Shown piece by piece: positions 1 through 8,661 of a DNA stretch of 64,000 nucleotides. The translations under genes were made by a program, and so were the position numbers. Under the pieces are notes generated by a model. The model saw only the letters and a program-made list of their open reading frames with translations, did not search any database and was not told the DNA's origin. The stretch is from Curtobacterium caseinilyticum. Lineage in GTDB: Bacteria > Actinomycetota > Actinomycetes > Actinomycetales > Microbacteriaceae. Positions within the stretch are counted from its first letter, which is position 1; each line of letters opens with the position of its first letter. The stretch covers positions 186,001 to 250,000 of the forward strand of contig NZ_JAUCMN010000004.1 in the NCBI RefSeq assembly GCF_030363035.1, in the 5' to 3' direction.

Positions 1-1
1 G

Positions 2-904
2 TTCGTCGAGGGCGAGGAGGAGTTCGGCTCCCGGTCGTTCCGCACGTTCCTCCGCGAGCAGCGGGAGCACCTGGCCGCCGACGTCATCGTGGTGGCGGAC
101 AGCGACAACTGGTCGACCGAGGTCCCGTCGATCACGGTCTCCCTCCGCGGCAACGTCACGTTCAAGCTCGCCGTGACGACGCTCGAGCACGCGAGCCACA
201 GCGGCATGTTCGGGGGAGCGGCGCCCGACGCCGTGATCCCGATGGTGCGCCTGCTCGCCTCGCTGCACGACGACGCCGGCTCGGTCGCCGTCGAGGGGCT
301 CACCGCGTACGACGCCGACGTGCCCGAGCGCTCCGACGCCGAGCTCGCGTCGGACGCAGCGCTGCTCGAGGGCGTGCAGCCCGTCGGCACCGGCCCCGTG
401 CTGTCGCGCATGTGGTTCCAGCCGTCGATCACCGTCACCGGGCTCGACGTCCCGAGCGTCGCGAACGCATCGAACACGCTGCTGCCGACCGTGGCCGCGC
501 GTGTCTCGGTGCGCGTCGCCCCCGGACAGTCCGCGACCGACGCGTACGCCGCCGTCGAGCGTCACCTCCGCGCCCACGTGCCGTTCGGCGCGAAGCTCGA
601 GATCACCGAGGTCGACACCGGTGACGGCTTCCTCGTCGACACCGCCGGCTGGGCCGTCCAGGAGGCCCGCACCGCCATGCACGAGGGCTGGGGCAACCCG
701 GCCGTCGAGCAGGGCATCGGCGGATCGATCCCGTTCGTGTCGGACCTCGCGGCCGAGTTCCCCGAGGCGCAGATCCTGGTGACCGGCGTCGAGGACCCCG
801 ACACCCGCGCGCACAGCCCGAACGAGTCGCAGCACCTCGGCGTGCTGCACCGGGCGATCGCCTCCGAGACGATCCTGCTGGCCCGCCTGGCCACGCGCGC
901 CTGA
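2..904 (+). CDS. M20 family metallopeptidase/dipeptidase, C-terminal part (5' end outside window)
   Basis: This is the C-terminal 300 residues of a zinc aminoacylase/dipeptidase. The frame is already open at base 2 and the first visible residues contain EGEEEFGS. In M20 enzymes this motif holds the catalytic base Glu and a metal-bridging Glu. The next metal-ligand Asp is in VVADSDNW. The lid/dimerisation domain follows (SGMFGGAAPDA, about residues 65-75 of the visible part). The last ligand His is in AHSPNES near the C-terminus. The family hydrolyses dipeptides or N-acyl amino acids in the cytoplasm; the substrate cannot be told from sequence. A hairpin terminator follows at 959-994. The family call is firm and the specificity open. 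Confidence 0.9.
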   Translation, partial: FVEGEEEFGSRSFRTFLREQREHLAADVIVVADSDNWSTEVPSITVSLRGNVTFKLAVTTLEHASHSGMFGGAAPDAVIPMVRLLASLHDDAGSVAVEGLTAYDADVPERSDAELASDAALLEGVQPVGTGPVLSRMWFQPSITVTGLDVPSVANASNTLLPTVAARVSVRVAPGQSATDAYAAVERHLRAHVPFGAKLEITEVDTGDGFLVDTAGWAVQEARTAMHEGWGNPAVEQGIGGSIPFVSDLAAEFPEAQILVTGVEDPDTRAHSPNESQHLGVLHRAIASETILLARLATRA

Positions 905-956
905 CGACCCGCGGTCCCGTCCGGTCGCTGCAGTTGCCGCGACCGGCGGACCACCG

Positions 957-1000
957 GACGGGAGGCCCGTGGCGACGCCGCCACGGGCCTCCCGCCCGTC
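957..1000 (+). terminator. Hairpin terminator, member of the GGGAGGC palindrome family
   Basis: Arms 959-974 and 979-994 pair perfectly over 16 bp with the 4-base loop ACGC. No U-tract follows, which is usual for high-GC actinobacteria. The stem core CGGGAGGC/GCCTCCCG recurs in several other intergenic hairpins of this window. Confidence 0.75.
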
Positions 1001-1050
1001 GGCGCACGCGCCCCTGTGGACGGCCGGCCCGTCCTGTCGGCGGGCGTGCT

Positions 1051-1056
1051 TAGAAT
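1051..1056 (+). promoter_or_regulatory. -10 box of the Fe-S carrier gene
   Basis: TAGAAT fits the actinobacterial TANNNT -10 box. It lies 45 bases before the ATG at 1102, leaving a short leader with the ribosome site GGAGGGAG at about 1086-1093. No convincing -35 box is visible. Confidence 0.5.
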
Positions 1057-1101
1057 CGGACCAGGCGCGGTGACCGACACCGCCCGGAGGGAGACGCGCG
1101 G

Positions 1102-1476
1102 ATGAGCGACACCATCATCGACAACGCACCGGCGACGGACGCACGCACGCACGGCGTCGCGCTCAGCGACGCGGCCGCGGCGAAGGTGGCGAGCCTCCTC
1201 GAGCAGGAGGGCCGCGACGACCTCCGCCTGCGCCTCGCGGTGCAGCCGGGCGGCTGCTCGGGCCTGATCTACCAGCTGTACTTCGACGAGCGCCTGCTCG
1301 ACGGCGACGCCACGGCCGAGTTCGGCAGCGGTGTCGAGGTCGTCGTCGACAAGATGAGCGTCCCGTACCTCGACGGCGCGACGATCGACTTCGAGGACAC
1401 GATCCAGAAGCAGGGCTTCACCATCGACAACCCCAACGCGCAGGGCAGCTGCGCGTGCGGCGACAGCTTCCACTGA
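1102..1476 (+). CDS. erpA: A-type iron-sulfur cluster carrier/insertion protein (HesB/IscA/ErpA family)
   Basis: The 124-residue protein has the three invariant cysteines of A-type carriers: one in GGCSGLIY near residue 52 and two in SCACG near the C-terminus. Such proteins bind a [2Fe-2S] or [4Fe-4S] cluster between subunits and pass it to apo-enzymes in the cytoplasm. About 20 residues of N-terminal extension precede the ALSDAAAAKV start of the domain. The start codon is ATG with GGAGGGAG 8 bases upstream. The gene stands alone, followed by a terminator hairpin and the oxidase genes, which themselves need metal centres. ErpA versus IscA cannot be separated by eye; erpA is the usual actinobacterial label. 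Confidence 0.88.
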   Translation: MSDTIIDNAPATDARTHGVALSDAAAAKVASLLEQEGRDDLRLRLAVQPGGCSGLIYQLYFDERLLDGDATAEFGSGVEVVVDKMSVPYLDGATIDFEDTIQKQGFTIDNPNAQGSCACGDSFH

Positions 1477-1796
1477 CGCTCGGCGGGCGGCTGTCCGCAC
1501 ACCGAACCGACACGCGAGCGGGGAGTGACCGATCTGGTCGCTCCCCGCTCGTCGTCCGTGGCGGCGTCCACGCCCGCTCGGACCGGGGGAAAGGGGCGTC
1601 CCGCACCCGCGGATCCGGTCCCGGAGCGTGTCGGGTGTGCGCGAGCTGTCGTCGGCTGCGAGTAAGCTAGGAGTGTTCCAACCAAGCTGGGAGCCAGCAA
1701 TGCGCGGCCTCCGTGCCGATGGTGGCGCGCCCGAGGCATCCGTGCCCGTGGCGGGTCCGCCGCCGACTCCCGTGCCATGTACTCCGAGAGGTAACA
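1477..1796 (+). other. Gene-free 320-base segment: terminator and ctaC leader
   Basis: The segment holds a strong terminator for the upstream gene (1515-1551), a -10 candidate TAAGCT at 1663-1668 and about 125 bases of leader before the ctaC GTG. Two in-frame or near-frame ATG codons (1700, 1713) lie in the leader but lack ribosome sites. No other gene or repeat is seen. Confidence 0.6.
1515..1551 (+). terminator. Hairpin terminator after erpA
   Basis: Arms 1515-1530 and 1536-1551 pair over 16 positions with one G-T wobble and the loop GATCT. Confidence 0.75.
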
Positions 1797-2699
1797 GTGC
1801 GTTCGAATCGCCGTATACGTTGGGCGGCCGTCCCGGTGGCCGTCGGTCTGGTCATCGCACTGGCTGGCTGCACGCAGCAGCAGATGAACGGATGGCTCCC
1901 CGGCACGGAGGAGACCAAGGACGTCACGAACCACACCAGCCGCATCGTCGGCCTGTGGACCACCAGCTGGATCGTGCTCCTCGCCGTCGGTCTGATCGTC
2001 TGGGGCCTCGTCATCTGGGCCGCCATCGTGTACCGCCGCCGCAAGGGCCAGACCGGCCTGCCGGTGCAGATGCGGTACAACATGCCGCTCGAGATCTTCT
2101 ACACGATCGTCCCGCTCATCCTGGTGCTCGGCTTCTTCGCCTTCACCGCGAAGGACCAGTCGGCGATCGAGAAGCCCTTCGACGACCCCGACGCCACGAT
2201 CCACGTGTACGGCAAGCGCTGGGCCTGGGACTTCAACTACATCGACAAGGACAACCCGCAGGACAGCGTCTACTACCAGGGCATCCAGGCCCAGGAAGAG
2301 GAGAACGGCGACGGCGCGATCGACGAGTCGCAGCTCCCGACGCTCTACCTGCCGGTCGGCAAGAAGGTCGAGATCGAGCTCTCCTCGCGCGACGTCGACC
2401 ACTCCTTCTGGGTCATCGACTTCCTCTACAAGAAGGACATGCTCCCGGGCAAGACCAACTACGAGTACTTCATCCCGCAGAAGGAGGGCACCTACCAGGG
2501 CAAGTGTGCCGAGCTCTGCGGTGAGTACCACTCCCTGATGCTCTTCCAGGTCAAGGTCGTGTCGGACTCCGAGTACCAGCAGTACCTCGACACCCTGCGC
2601 GAGCAGGGCAAGGTCGGTCTGCTCGGCAACGAGTACGACACCAACACGAACGAACCGAACAACCAGGCGCCGGTCGAGGCGTCGAGCGAGAACAAGTAG
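1797..2699 (+). CDS. ctaC: Cytochrome c oxidase subunit II (aa3-type), lipoprotein
   Basis: Subunit II carries the CuA centre that accepts electrons from the cytochrome bcc complex and passes them to subunit I. The 300-residue protein starts with a lipoprotein signal (LAGC, acylated Cys25). Two membrane helices follow (about 45-75 and 85-108) and then an extracellular cupredoxin domain. CuA ligands are visible in DHSFWVIDF and in [12 protein letters not shown], which fits the C-x3-C-x3-H-x2-M pattern. I chose the GTG at 1797 because GAGAGG lies just upstream and the lipobox falls at the right distance; the in-frame ATG at 1713 would add an unlikely 28-residue Arg-rich tail before the signal. 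It is followed by ctaD after 11 bases, so the genes are probably co-transcribed. Confidence 0.95.
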   Translation: MRSNRRIRWAAVPVAVGLVIALAGCTQQQMNGWLPGTEETKDVTNHTSRIVGLWTTSWIVLLAVGLIVWGLVIWAAIVYRRRKGQTGLPVQMRYNMPLEIFYTIVPLILVLGFFAFTAKDQSAIEKPFDDPDATIHVYGKRWAWDFNYIDKDNPQDSVYYQGIQAQEEENGDGAIDESQLPTLYLPVGKKVEIELSSRDVDHSFWVIDFLYKKDMLPGKTNYEYFIPQKEGTYQGKCAELCGEYHSLMLFQVKVVSDSEYQQYLDTLREQGKVGLLGNEYDTNTNEPNNQAPVEASSENK

Positions 2700-2710
2700 G
2701 GGCTCGTCAG

Positions 2711-4447
2711 ATGACAACGTCACTCGTCGGCCAGCCGACAGCGCCGACGACGCCGGACTTCCAGGCGTCGAAGGTCGGTCGGAAGGGCAACATCATCGTC
2801 CGGTGGATCACCTCCACCGACCACAAGACCATCGGGTTCATGTACCTGATCGCCTCGTTCATCTTCTTCCTGCTCGCAGGTGTGATGGCGCTCGTGATCC
2901 GTGCCCAGCTCTTCGAACCCGGCCTGCACGTGGTCGCGACGAAGGAGCAGTACAACCAGCTCTTCACGATGCACGGAACGATCATGCTGCTGATGTTCGC
3001 GACGCCGCTCTTCTCGGGCTTCGCGAACGCGATCATGCCGCTGCAGATCGGTGCGCCGGACGTCGCGTTCCCGCGTCTGAACGGCTTCGCCTTCTGGCTC
3101 TACCTGTTCGGCTCGCTCATCGCCGTCGGTGGCTTCCTCACCCCGCAGGGTGCTGCCTCGTTCGGTTGGTTCGCCTACGCACCACTGAGCGACACGACGT
3201 TCACACCGGGTCTCGGTGGGACGCTCTGGGTGTTCGGCCTCGGCATGACCGGCTTCTCGACGATCCTCGGCGCGGTGAACTTCATCACGACGATCATCAC
3301 GATGCGCGCCCCGGGCATGACCATGTTCCGCATGTCGATCTTCACGTGGAACACCCTCGTGACCTCGCTCCTCGTGCTCATGGCGTTCCCGGTCCTGGCT
3401 GCCGCGCTCTTCGGCCTCGGCCTCGACCGCGTGTTCGACGCCCAGATCTACAACCCGGCCAACGGCGGTGCCCTGCTCTGGCAGCACCTGTTCTGGTTCT
3501 TCGGCCACCCCGAGGTGTACATCATCGCGCTGCCGTTCTTCGGCATCGTCTCCGAGGTCTTCCCGGTCTTCAGCCGCAAGCCGATCTTCGGGTACAAGAC
3601 CCTCGTCTACGCGACCATCTCGATCGCGGCCCTCTCGGTCACGGTGTGGGCGCACCACATGTACGTCACCGGTGGTGTCCTGCTCCCGTGGTTCTCGCTC
3701 ATGACGATGCTCATCGCGGTCCCGACCGGCGTGAAGATCTTCAACTGGGTCGGCACCATGTGGCGCGGTTCGGTCACGTTCGAGACCCCGCTGCTCTGGG
3801 CCGTCGGCTTCCTGATCACGTTCACCTTCGGTGGACTCACCGGCGTGATCCTGGCGTCGCCGCCGCTCGACTTCCACGTGTCCGACTCCTACTTCGTCGT
3901 CGCGCACTTCCACTACGTGGTCTTCGGCACCGTCGTGTTCGCGATGTTCTCCGGCTTCTACTTCTGGTGGCCGAAGTGGACCGGGCGCATGCTCAACGAG
4001 CGCCTCGGCAAGATCCACTTCTGGCTCCTGTTCATCGGCTTCCACACGACGTTCCTCATCCAGCACTGGCTGGGCGTCATCGGCATGCCGCGTCGCTACG
4101 CGACCTACCTGCCGAACGACGGGTTCACCTGGATGAACCAGCTGTCGACGATCGGCTCGATGATCCTCGCGATCTCGTTCCTGCCGTTCATCTTCAACGT
4201 CTACGTGACCGCGCGGAACGCGCCGAAGGTCGCCGTGAACGACCCGTGGGGCTACGGCCGCTCGCTCGAGTGGGCCACCAGCTGCCCGCCGCCCCGCCAC
4301 AACTTCACGTCGATCCCGCGGATCCGTTCCGAGTCCCCGGCATTCGACCTGAACCACCCGGAGGCCGGTGTGCCGATCGGTGTGGGTCCGGCGAAGGACG
4401 CTCCGGACGCTCCGACCTACGACGCCGCGAAGGGCGAGGTGAAGTAA
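2711..4447 (+). CDS. ctaD: Cytochrome c oxidase subunit I (aa3-type)
   Basis: This is the catalytic core of the terminal oxidase. It reduces O2 to water at the haem a3-CuB site and pumps protons across the cell membrane. The 578-residue protein has the 12-helix pattern of the family. Ligand motifs are plain: MHGTIM (haem a His), GHPEVY (CuB His and the cross-linked Tyr), AHHMYVTG (CuB histidines) and AHFHYVVFG (haem a3 and haem a histidines). The hydrophilic tail after about residue 510 is typical of actinobacterial CtaD. It sits 4 bases before ctaF. Subunit III (ctaE) is not here; in actinobacteria it usually lies with qcrCAB elsewhere. Confidence 0.97.
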   Translation: MTTSLVGQPTAPTTPDFQASKVGRKGNIIVRWITSTDHKTIGFMYLIASFIFFLLAGVMALVIRAQLFEPGLHVVATKEQYNQLFTMHGTIMLLMFATPLFSGFANAIMPLQIGAPDVAFPRLNGFAFWLYLFGSLIAVGGFLTPQGAASFGWFAYAPLSDTTFTPGLGGTLWVFGLGMTGFSTILGAVNFITTIITMRAPGMTMFRMSIFTWNTLVTSLLVLMAFPVLAAALFGLGLDRVFDAQIYNPANGGALLWQHLFWFFGHPEVYIIALPFFGIVSEVFPVFSRKPIFGYKTLVYATISIAALSVTVWAHHMYVTGGVLLPWFSLMTMLIAVPTGVKIFNWVGTMWRGSVTFETPLLWAVGFLITFTFGGLTGVILASPPLDFHVSDSYFVVAHFHYVVFGTVVFAMFSGFYFWWPKWTGRMLNERLGKIHFWLLFIGFHTTFLIQHWLGVIGMPRRYATYLPNDGFTWMNQLSTIGSMILAISFLPFIFNVYVTARNAPKVAVNDPWGYGRSLEWATSCPPPRHNFTSIPRIRSESPAFDLNHPEAGVPIGVGPAKDAPDAPTYDAAKGEVK

Positions 4448-4451
4448 CGCC

Positions 4452-4868
4452 ATGCGCGCCAACACCAACCTGTTCTGGATCCTCTTCGTCTTCTTCATCC
4501 TGGCGGATGCGGCCTACACGATCTGGGCCCTCATCTACTACGGACGGCCCGAGTGGGTCGGCACCGTGGCGATCGGCCTCACCGGGATCATGTCCGCGTT
4601 CATCGCGTTCTACCTCGGCAAGGTCATGTCCTCGCAGGGCGGCGTGCTGCCCGAGGACCGTCCGGACGCCAACATCGAGGACGGCGACGCCGAGCTCGGG
4701 CACTTCAGCCCGTGGTCGTGGTGGCCCATCCTGCTCGCGGCCAGCACGGGCATCTGCTTCCTCGGTCTCGCGGCCGGCCTCTGGATCGTCCCGATCGGGC
4801 TCGCGCTCGTGACGGTCACCCTCGTGGGCTGGGTCTACGAGTACTACCGCGGCAACTTCGGGCACTGA
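4452..4868 (+). CDS. ctaF: Cytochrome c oxidase subunit IV (actinobacterial CtaF)
   Basis: The 138-residue membrane protein has four hydrophobic helices in two pairs (about 8-28, 36-56, 85-105 and 108-128) separated by a charged loop. This is the layout of the small actinobacterial-specific oxidase subunit found in the bcc-aa3 supercomplex. It begins 4 bases after ctaD and ends the ctaC-ctaD-ctaF unit, followed by a terminator hairpin at 4896-4925. The family has no catalytic residues. The call rests on length, helices and position, and on the characteristic MRANTNLFWILFVFF start. Confidence 0.92.
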   Translation: MRANTNLFWILFVFFILADAAYTIWALIYYGRPEWVGTVAIGLTGIMSAFIAFYLGKVMSSQGGVLPEDRPDANIEDGDAELGHFSPWSWWPILLAASTGICFLGLAAGLWIVPIGLALVTVTLVGWVYEYYRGNFGH

Positions 4869-4895
4869 CCCGTTCGTCGCGACCCACCTGACACC

Positions 4896-4925
4896 TCGGG
4901 CGGCACCACATCCGGTGCCGCCCGA
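4896..4925 (+). terminator. Hairpin terminator after ctaF
   Basis: The 12-bp perfect stem TCGGGCGGCACC/GGTGCCGCCCGA encloses the loop ACATCC. Confidence 0.8.
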
Positions 4926-4927
4926 CG

Positions 4928-4990
4928 TGTGTCCGGGGCCCGTACCCCGACCGGGCCGACTCTCGGCCTGGAGCGGGTATCCCGGACACA
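4928..4990 (+). promoter_or_regulatory. 63-base multi-stem inverted repeat before the G6PDH-like gene
   Basis: Three nested stems can form one long hairpin: 4928-4937 with 4981-4990 (10 bp), 4942-4947 with 4975-4980 (6 bp, one G-U) and 4951-4959 with 4963-4971 (9 bp, one G-U, loop CTC). It lies downstream of the ctaF terminator and about 75 bases before the next start. It could be a second terminator, a structured leader or an operator; which one is not clear. Confidence 0.5.
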
Positions 4991-5063
4991 CAGGGAATCA
5001 ACCGGCCCGTGCGCGGCTTGACCCGTGCGGACCACGCAACCACAGCGAAAGGACTCACCTCCG

Positions 5064-6437
5064 GTGACCGACAAGCGCACCCTCATCATCTTCGGCGCGA
5101 CGGGCGACCTCGCCTCCCGCCTGCTGCTCCCGGGGCTCGGAACGTTCCTGCAGAGCGGTCGAGCGGTCCCCGTCCAGCTGATCGGTACGGGACGCAGCGC
5201 CCGCAGCGCCGAGCAGTGGAAGGACGTCGTGACCAAGTCCTTCGCGTCGCAGGACGTGAAGGGCCCGGAGGTCGACGCGACCCTCGAGTCGACGACGTTC
5301 ATCCAGGGCGACCCGACCGACCCCGCGCACCTCAAGGCGCTCCTCGACGCGGCCGAGGCCGAGCCGATCCTGTACTTCGCCCTGCCGCCGCAGATCGCCT
5401 CCGACATCTGCGAGGCGCTGCAGGGCGTCGAACTCCCCGAGGGCACGACCCTGGCGTTCGAGAAGCCCTTCGGTACCGACGTCGCCAGCGCCGAGGCCCT
5501 CAACAAGACCGTCCTCGAGCTCGTCCCCGAGGAGCGTGTGCACCGCACGGACCACTTCCTCGGTCGCACGACGGTGCTCAACATCATCGGTCTGCGCTTC
5601 GCCAACCGGCTGTTCGAGCCGATCTGGAACGCGGACAACATCGAGAAGGTCGACGTCTTCTACGACGAGACCCTCGGCCTCGAGAACCGCGCGCAGTACT
5701 ACGACGAGGCCGGCGCCCTGGTCGACATGATCCAGTCGCACCTGCTGCAGATCCTCGGCCTCGTGACGATGGACGCCCCGGCGGCGATCGACGCCGTCGA
5801 GTTCCGCTCGTCCCTGGCCCGCGCGCTCCGCTCCACCCGCCTCAAGGGCGACGACCCGAAGGTCGCCTCGCGCCGCGCGGTCTACACGGCCGGCACGATC
5901 GACGGCAAGGAGCTGCCCTCGTACCAGGACGAGGACGGCGTCGACAAGACCCGCGGCACCGAGACGCTCGCCGAGATCGAGGTCGAGGTCGACACCGCCC
6001 GCTGGAAGGGCGTGCCCTTCACCCTCCGTTCCGGCAAGGCGCTCGGCGCGAGCCGCAAGGAGGTCCTCATCACGTTCAAGCCCGTGACGCGCCTGCCCTC
6101 CGGTCTCTCCGGTCGCCCGAAGGCGGACACGCTCCGCATCGTCCTCAACCCGGACGAGATCGAGCTGAGCGTCTCGGCGAACGGCGGCGGCAACCCGTTC
6201 GAGATGGGGCAGGTCACCCTGTCGTCGACCTTCGACGACGGCGAGCTCACCCCCTACGGCGAGGTCCTCAACGGCATCTTCCACGACGACCCGCTGCTCT
6301 CGATCCGTGGCGACGTCGCGGAGCGCTGCTGGGAGATCGTCGAGCCGGTCGTGAACGCCTGGAAGTCGGGCGAGGTCCCGCTCGAGGAGTACCGCGCCGG
6401 TTCGCGCGGCCCGGCGGACTGGGAGTCGTCGTCCTGA
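5064..6437 (+). CDS. zwf: Glucose-6-phosphate dehydrogenase-like protein (short form)
   Basis: The protein should oxidise glucose 6-phosphate to 6-phosphogluconolactone with NAD(P). It has the N-terminal dinucleotide site GATGDLASR, the EKPFG motif and the catalytic segment RTDHFLGR, where the second His is the general base. The usual form is RIDHYLGK, so Tyr-to-Phe and Lys-to-Arg changes are present. It has 457 residues, against about 500 for typical actinobacterial Zwf. It also stands alone, not in a tkt-tal-zwf-opcA-pgl operon, so it may be a divergent paralogue. The GTG at 5064 follows GAAAGGAC at 5047; the alternative GTG at 5025 would add 13 residues with no ribosome site. It ends before a 48-bp perfect palindrome. 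Confidence 0.82.
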   Translation: MTDKRTLIIFGATGDLASRLLLPGLGTFLQSGRAVPVQLIGTGRSARSAEQWKDVVTKSFASQDVKGPEVDATLESTTFIQGDPTDPAHLKALLDAAEAEPILYFALPPQIASDICEALQGVELPEGTTLAFEKPFGTDVASAEALNKTVLELVPEERVHRTDHFLGRTTVLNIIGLRFANRLFEPIWNADNIEKVDVFYDETLGLENRAQYYDEAGALVDMIQSHLLQILGLVTMDAPAAIDAVEFRSSLARALRSTRLKGDDPKVASRRAVYTAGTIDGKELPSYQDEDGVDKTRGTETLAEIEVEVDTARWKGVPFTLRSGKALGASRKEVLITFKPVTRLPSGLSGRPKADTLRIVLNPDEIELSVSANGGGNPFEMGQVTLSSTFDDGELTPYGEVLNGIFHDDPLLSIRGDVAERCWEIVEPVVNAWKSGEVPLEEYRAGSRGPADWESSS

Positions 6438-6465
6438 CGGACGCCGTCACCTGACAGGACCACCT

Positions 6466-6513
6466 GACGGACGGGAGGCACGGTGCCAGCTGGCACCGTG
6501 CCTCCCGTCCGTC
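6466..6513. terminator. 48-bp perfect palindrome, bidirectional terminator
   Basis: Bases 6466-6489 and 6490-6513 are exact reverse complements with no spacer. The stem contains GACGGACGGGAGGC, the core of the dispersed terminator family. It lies between convergent genes and can serve both. Confidence 0.75.
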
Positions 6514-6567
6514 TGTCCGCACGTCCGCACGTTCCTTCCCAGAACAGGTGACGTACGAAGCGGGAAC

Positions 6568-6604
6568 GGGCGTACCTGATGGTTCCGGACGACCAGGTAC
6601 GCCC
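6568..6604. repeat. Inverted repeat with 11-bp arms
   Basis: GGGCGTACCTG (6568-6578) is matched exactly by its reverse complement at 6594-6604, with a 15-base loop. The right arm belongs to the repeat family at 6585-6670. Confidence 0.7.
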
Positions 6605-6670
6605 GGAACAGCCCGGTGTGCGCGGGACGACCAGGTACGCCGGACCAGGCCGGGACGGCCGGGTACGCCC
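6585..6670. repeat. Three degenerate 20-bp direct repeats
   Basis: Copies of CGGACGACCAGGTACGCC with small changes lie at about 6585-6604, 6623-6642 and 6651-6670. A fourth, inverted copy is at 6568-6587. They fill the space between the convergent G6PDH and GH15 genes. Confidence 0.65.
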
Positions 6671-6693
6671 GGGACGGACACCGGGCCGTGACG

Positions 6694-8580
6694 TCAGGAG
6701 GCGGAACCGGCCCGCCTGCCTGCGCCGGTCGACGACCGGGTGCCCCCGTCGTGGACGGCGAGCCGGGTGCGGTGCCCGGACGCTTCGCCCCGCGCACGCG
6801 CGATCGCGTCGGCGGCCGACACGAGCGTCAGGTGCGACAGCACCTGCGGCGTGTTCCCGATGTGGTGGCCGGTCGCGACGTCGATCTCCTCGGAGAGCAT
6901 CCCGACGTCGTTCGCGTAGCCGACGAGCACGTCCATCAGACGCTCGGCGTCGTCGACACGGCCCGATGCGGCGTACTGCTCGACGAGCCAGAACGAGCAC
7001 GCCAGGAAGGGGTGCTCGCTGCCGGAGAGTCCGTCGAACCCCGCGGTCGTCCGGTACCGCAGGACCAGGCCGTGGTCGCCGACGCGCAGGTCCTGCTCGA
7101 TCGCAGCGACCGTTCCCGTCATCCGCGGGTCGTCGGCCGGCAGGTACCCGATCTGCGGCAGCACGAGCAGGCTGGCATCGACCTCGTCGGTGTCGTAGTG
7201 CTGCCGGTAGCTCCCGCGCTCGGCGTTCCAGCCGTGCTCCTCGATCTCCGCGCGGACCTCGTCGCGGAGTGCCCGCCAACGGTCGACCGGGCCCTCGAGC
7301 CCGAACTCCTCGACGGCGGCGACCCCGCGGTCGAACGCCGCCCAGGTCATCGCCCGCGAGTGCGTGAAGTGGCGGCGTGGGCCGCGCATCTCCCAGATGC
7401 CGTTGTCCGGCTGCCGCCAGTGCTCCTCGACGTACCCGAGCAGGGCGCGCTGCAACGCCCACGAGTCGGCGTTCTCCTCGACGCCGAGCTCCCGGGCGTC
7501 GTGCAGGGCGGCGAGGACCTCGCCGAAGACGTCGCCCTGGTACTGCGTCGAGGCGCCGTTGCCGACGCGGACCGGGACCGAGTCGAGGTACCCGGGCAGC
7601 TCGTCGATCGACCGCTCGGGCAGTTCCCGTTCACCGGCGATGCCGTACATGATCTGCACGTCCGCGGGGTCGCCGGCGATCGCGCGGAGCAGCCACCCGC
7701 GCCAGTGCGTCGCCTCGTCGCGGTAGCCGTGCGCGATGAGCGACGCGAGCGCCAGGGACGCATCGCGCAACCAGACGTAGCGGTAGTCCCAGTTGCGTTC
7801 CCCGCCGGGGTCCTCCGGGAGGCTCGTGGTCGCGGCCGCCACGACGCCGCCGGTGTCGCCGTGGGTCATCGCGCGGAGGAGCAGCAGGGAGCGTCGACTC
7901 GCCTCGGCGTACGGACCCTCGGTGTGCGCCGTCGCCATCCAGTCGCGCCACCAGCGCTCCGTGCGGTGCAGCGCCGCGTCGGCGTCGAGCGGCTCCGGCG
8001 GCTCCCGGTGCGACGGGTACCAGGTGAGCACCGTGTCGACGACGTCGCCGTCGTGCACCGTGACGGTCGCGGTGTGCCGGTGGTCGTCGGCGCGGAACCG
8101 GACGCCCCGGACGACCACGGAGCCCGGGCCGGCGGTCGCCAGCAGGGCGGGGTCGTCGTCACCGCCGATCTGGCGGACCCACGGGAGCGCCCGGGCGTAG
8201 TCGAAGCGGATCCGCAGCGTCTGCTCGACCTCCACGGAGCCCTGCAGGCCACGGACCCGGCGGATGATCGCGGCGCGGTGCGATCCGACGGGCATGAGGT
8301 CGGTGACCTCGACGACCCCGGTGCTCGTCGTCCACACGGTCGACAGGACCAGCGTGTCGCGGAGGTGGCGCCGGGTGCTCGTCGCGGCGGGGTCGGTCGG
8401 GCGCAGTGACCAGTGGCCCTGCTCCTCGGTACCGAGCAGCGACGCGAAGGTCGACGGGCTGTCGAAGCGGGGCAGGCACGCCCAGTCGATCGTGCCGTCG
8501 CGTCCGACGAGGGCGGCCGTGCAGGTGTCGCCGATGAGGGCGTGGTCCTCGATGCGGTTCGGCGGGGTCGCGGTGCTCAT
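6694..8580 (-). CDS. Glycoside hydrolase family 15 protein (trehalase/glucoamylase-like)
   Basis: GH15 enzymes cleave alpha-glucosidic bonds with inversion in an (alpha/alpha)6 barrel. The 628-residue protein opens with the N-terminal beta domain typical of bacterial GH15 (IEDHALIGDTCTAALVGRDG). The barrel carries the hallmark GERNWDYRYVWLRDA and, near the end, SEEIDVATGHHIGNTPQVLSH, which includes the second catalytic acidic pair. No signal peptide is seen, so it is cytoplasmic. Actinobacterial homologues of this size are often trehalases, but glucoamylase or isomaltose activity is possible. A -10-like CAGGAT sits 6 bases before the ATG. The App1-like gene lies 81 bases upstream on the same strand. 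Confidence 0.88.
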   Translation of the reverse strand: MSTATPPNRIEDHALIGDTCTAALVGRDGTIDWACLPRFDSPSTFASLLGTEEQGHWSLRPTDPAATSTRRHLRDTLVLSTVWTTSTGVVEVTDLMPVGSHRAAIIRRVRGLQGSVEVEQTLRIRFDYARALPWVRQIGGDDDPALLATAGPGSVVVRGVRFRADDHRHTATVTVHDGDVVDTVLTWYPSHREPPEPLDADAALHRTERWWRDWMATAHTEGPYAEASRRSLLLLRAMTHGDTGGVVAAATTSLPEDPGGERNWDYRYVWLRDASLALASLIAHGYRDEATHWRGWLLRAIAGDPADVQIMYGIAGERELPERSIDELPGYLDSVPVRVGNGASTQYQGDVFGEVLAALHDARELGVEENADSWALQRALLGYVEEHWRQPDNGIWEMRGPRRHFTHSRAMTWAAFDRGVAAVEEFGLEGPVDRWRALRDEVRAEIEEHGWNAERGSYRQHYDTDEVDASLLVLPQIGYLPADDPRMTGTVAAIEQDLRVGDHGLVLRYRTTAGFDGLSGSEHPFLACSFWLVEQYAASGRVDDAERLMDVLVGYANDVGMLSEEIDVATGHHIGNTPQVLSHLTLVSAADAIARARGEASGHRTRLAVHDGGTRSSTGAGRRAGSAS

Positions 8581-8622
8581 GGCTCGATCCTGGCACCGCG
8601 GCGGCGGGCAGGGGTCGGCAGC

Positions 8623-8640
8623 GCTGAGGGTCCCCTCAGC
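8623..8640 (-). terminator. Small hairpin between the App1-like and GH15 genes
   Basis: GCTGAGGG and CCCTCAGC (8 bp each) are separated by only TC. It follows the App1-like stop and precedes the GH15 promoter, so it may be a terminator or an operator. Confidence 0.4.
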
Positions 8641-8661
8641 CGCTCGCCCCGACCGTCCTCG

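Noticed and set aside
1713..1796. Upstream ATG as the start of ctaC
   Set aside because: It has no ribosome site and would place an Arg-rich stretch before the lipoprotein signal.
2711..4868. Absence of ctaE as a sign of a broken oxidase
   Set aside because: In actinobacteria ctaE normally lies with the qcr genes elsewhere.
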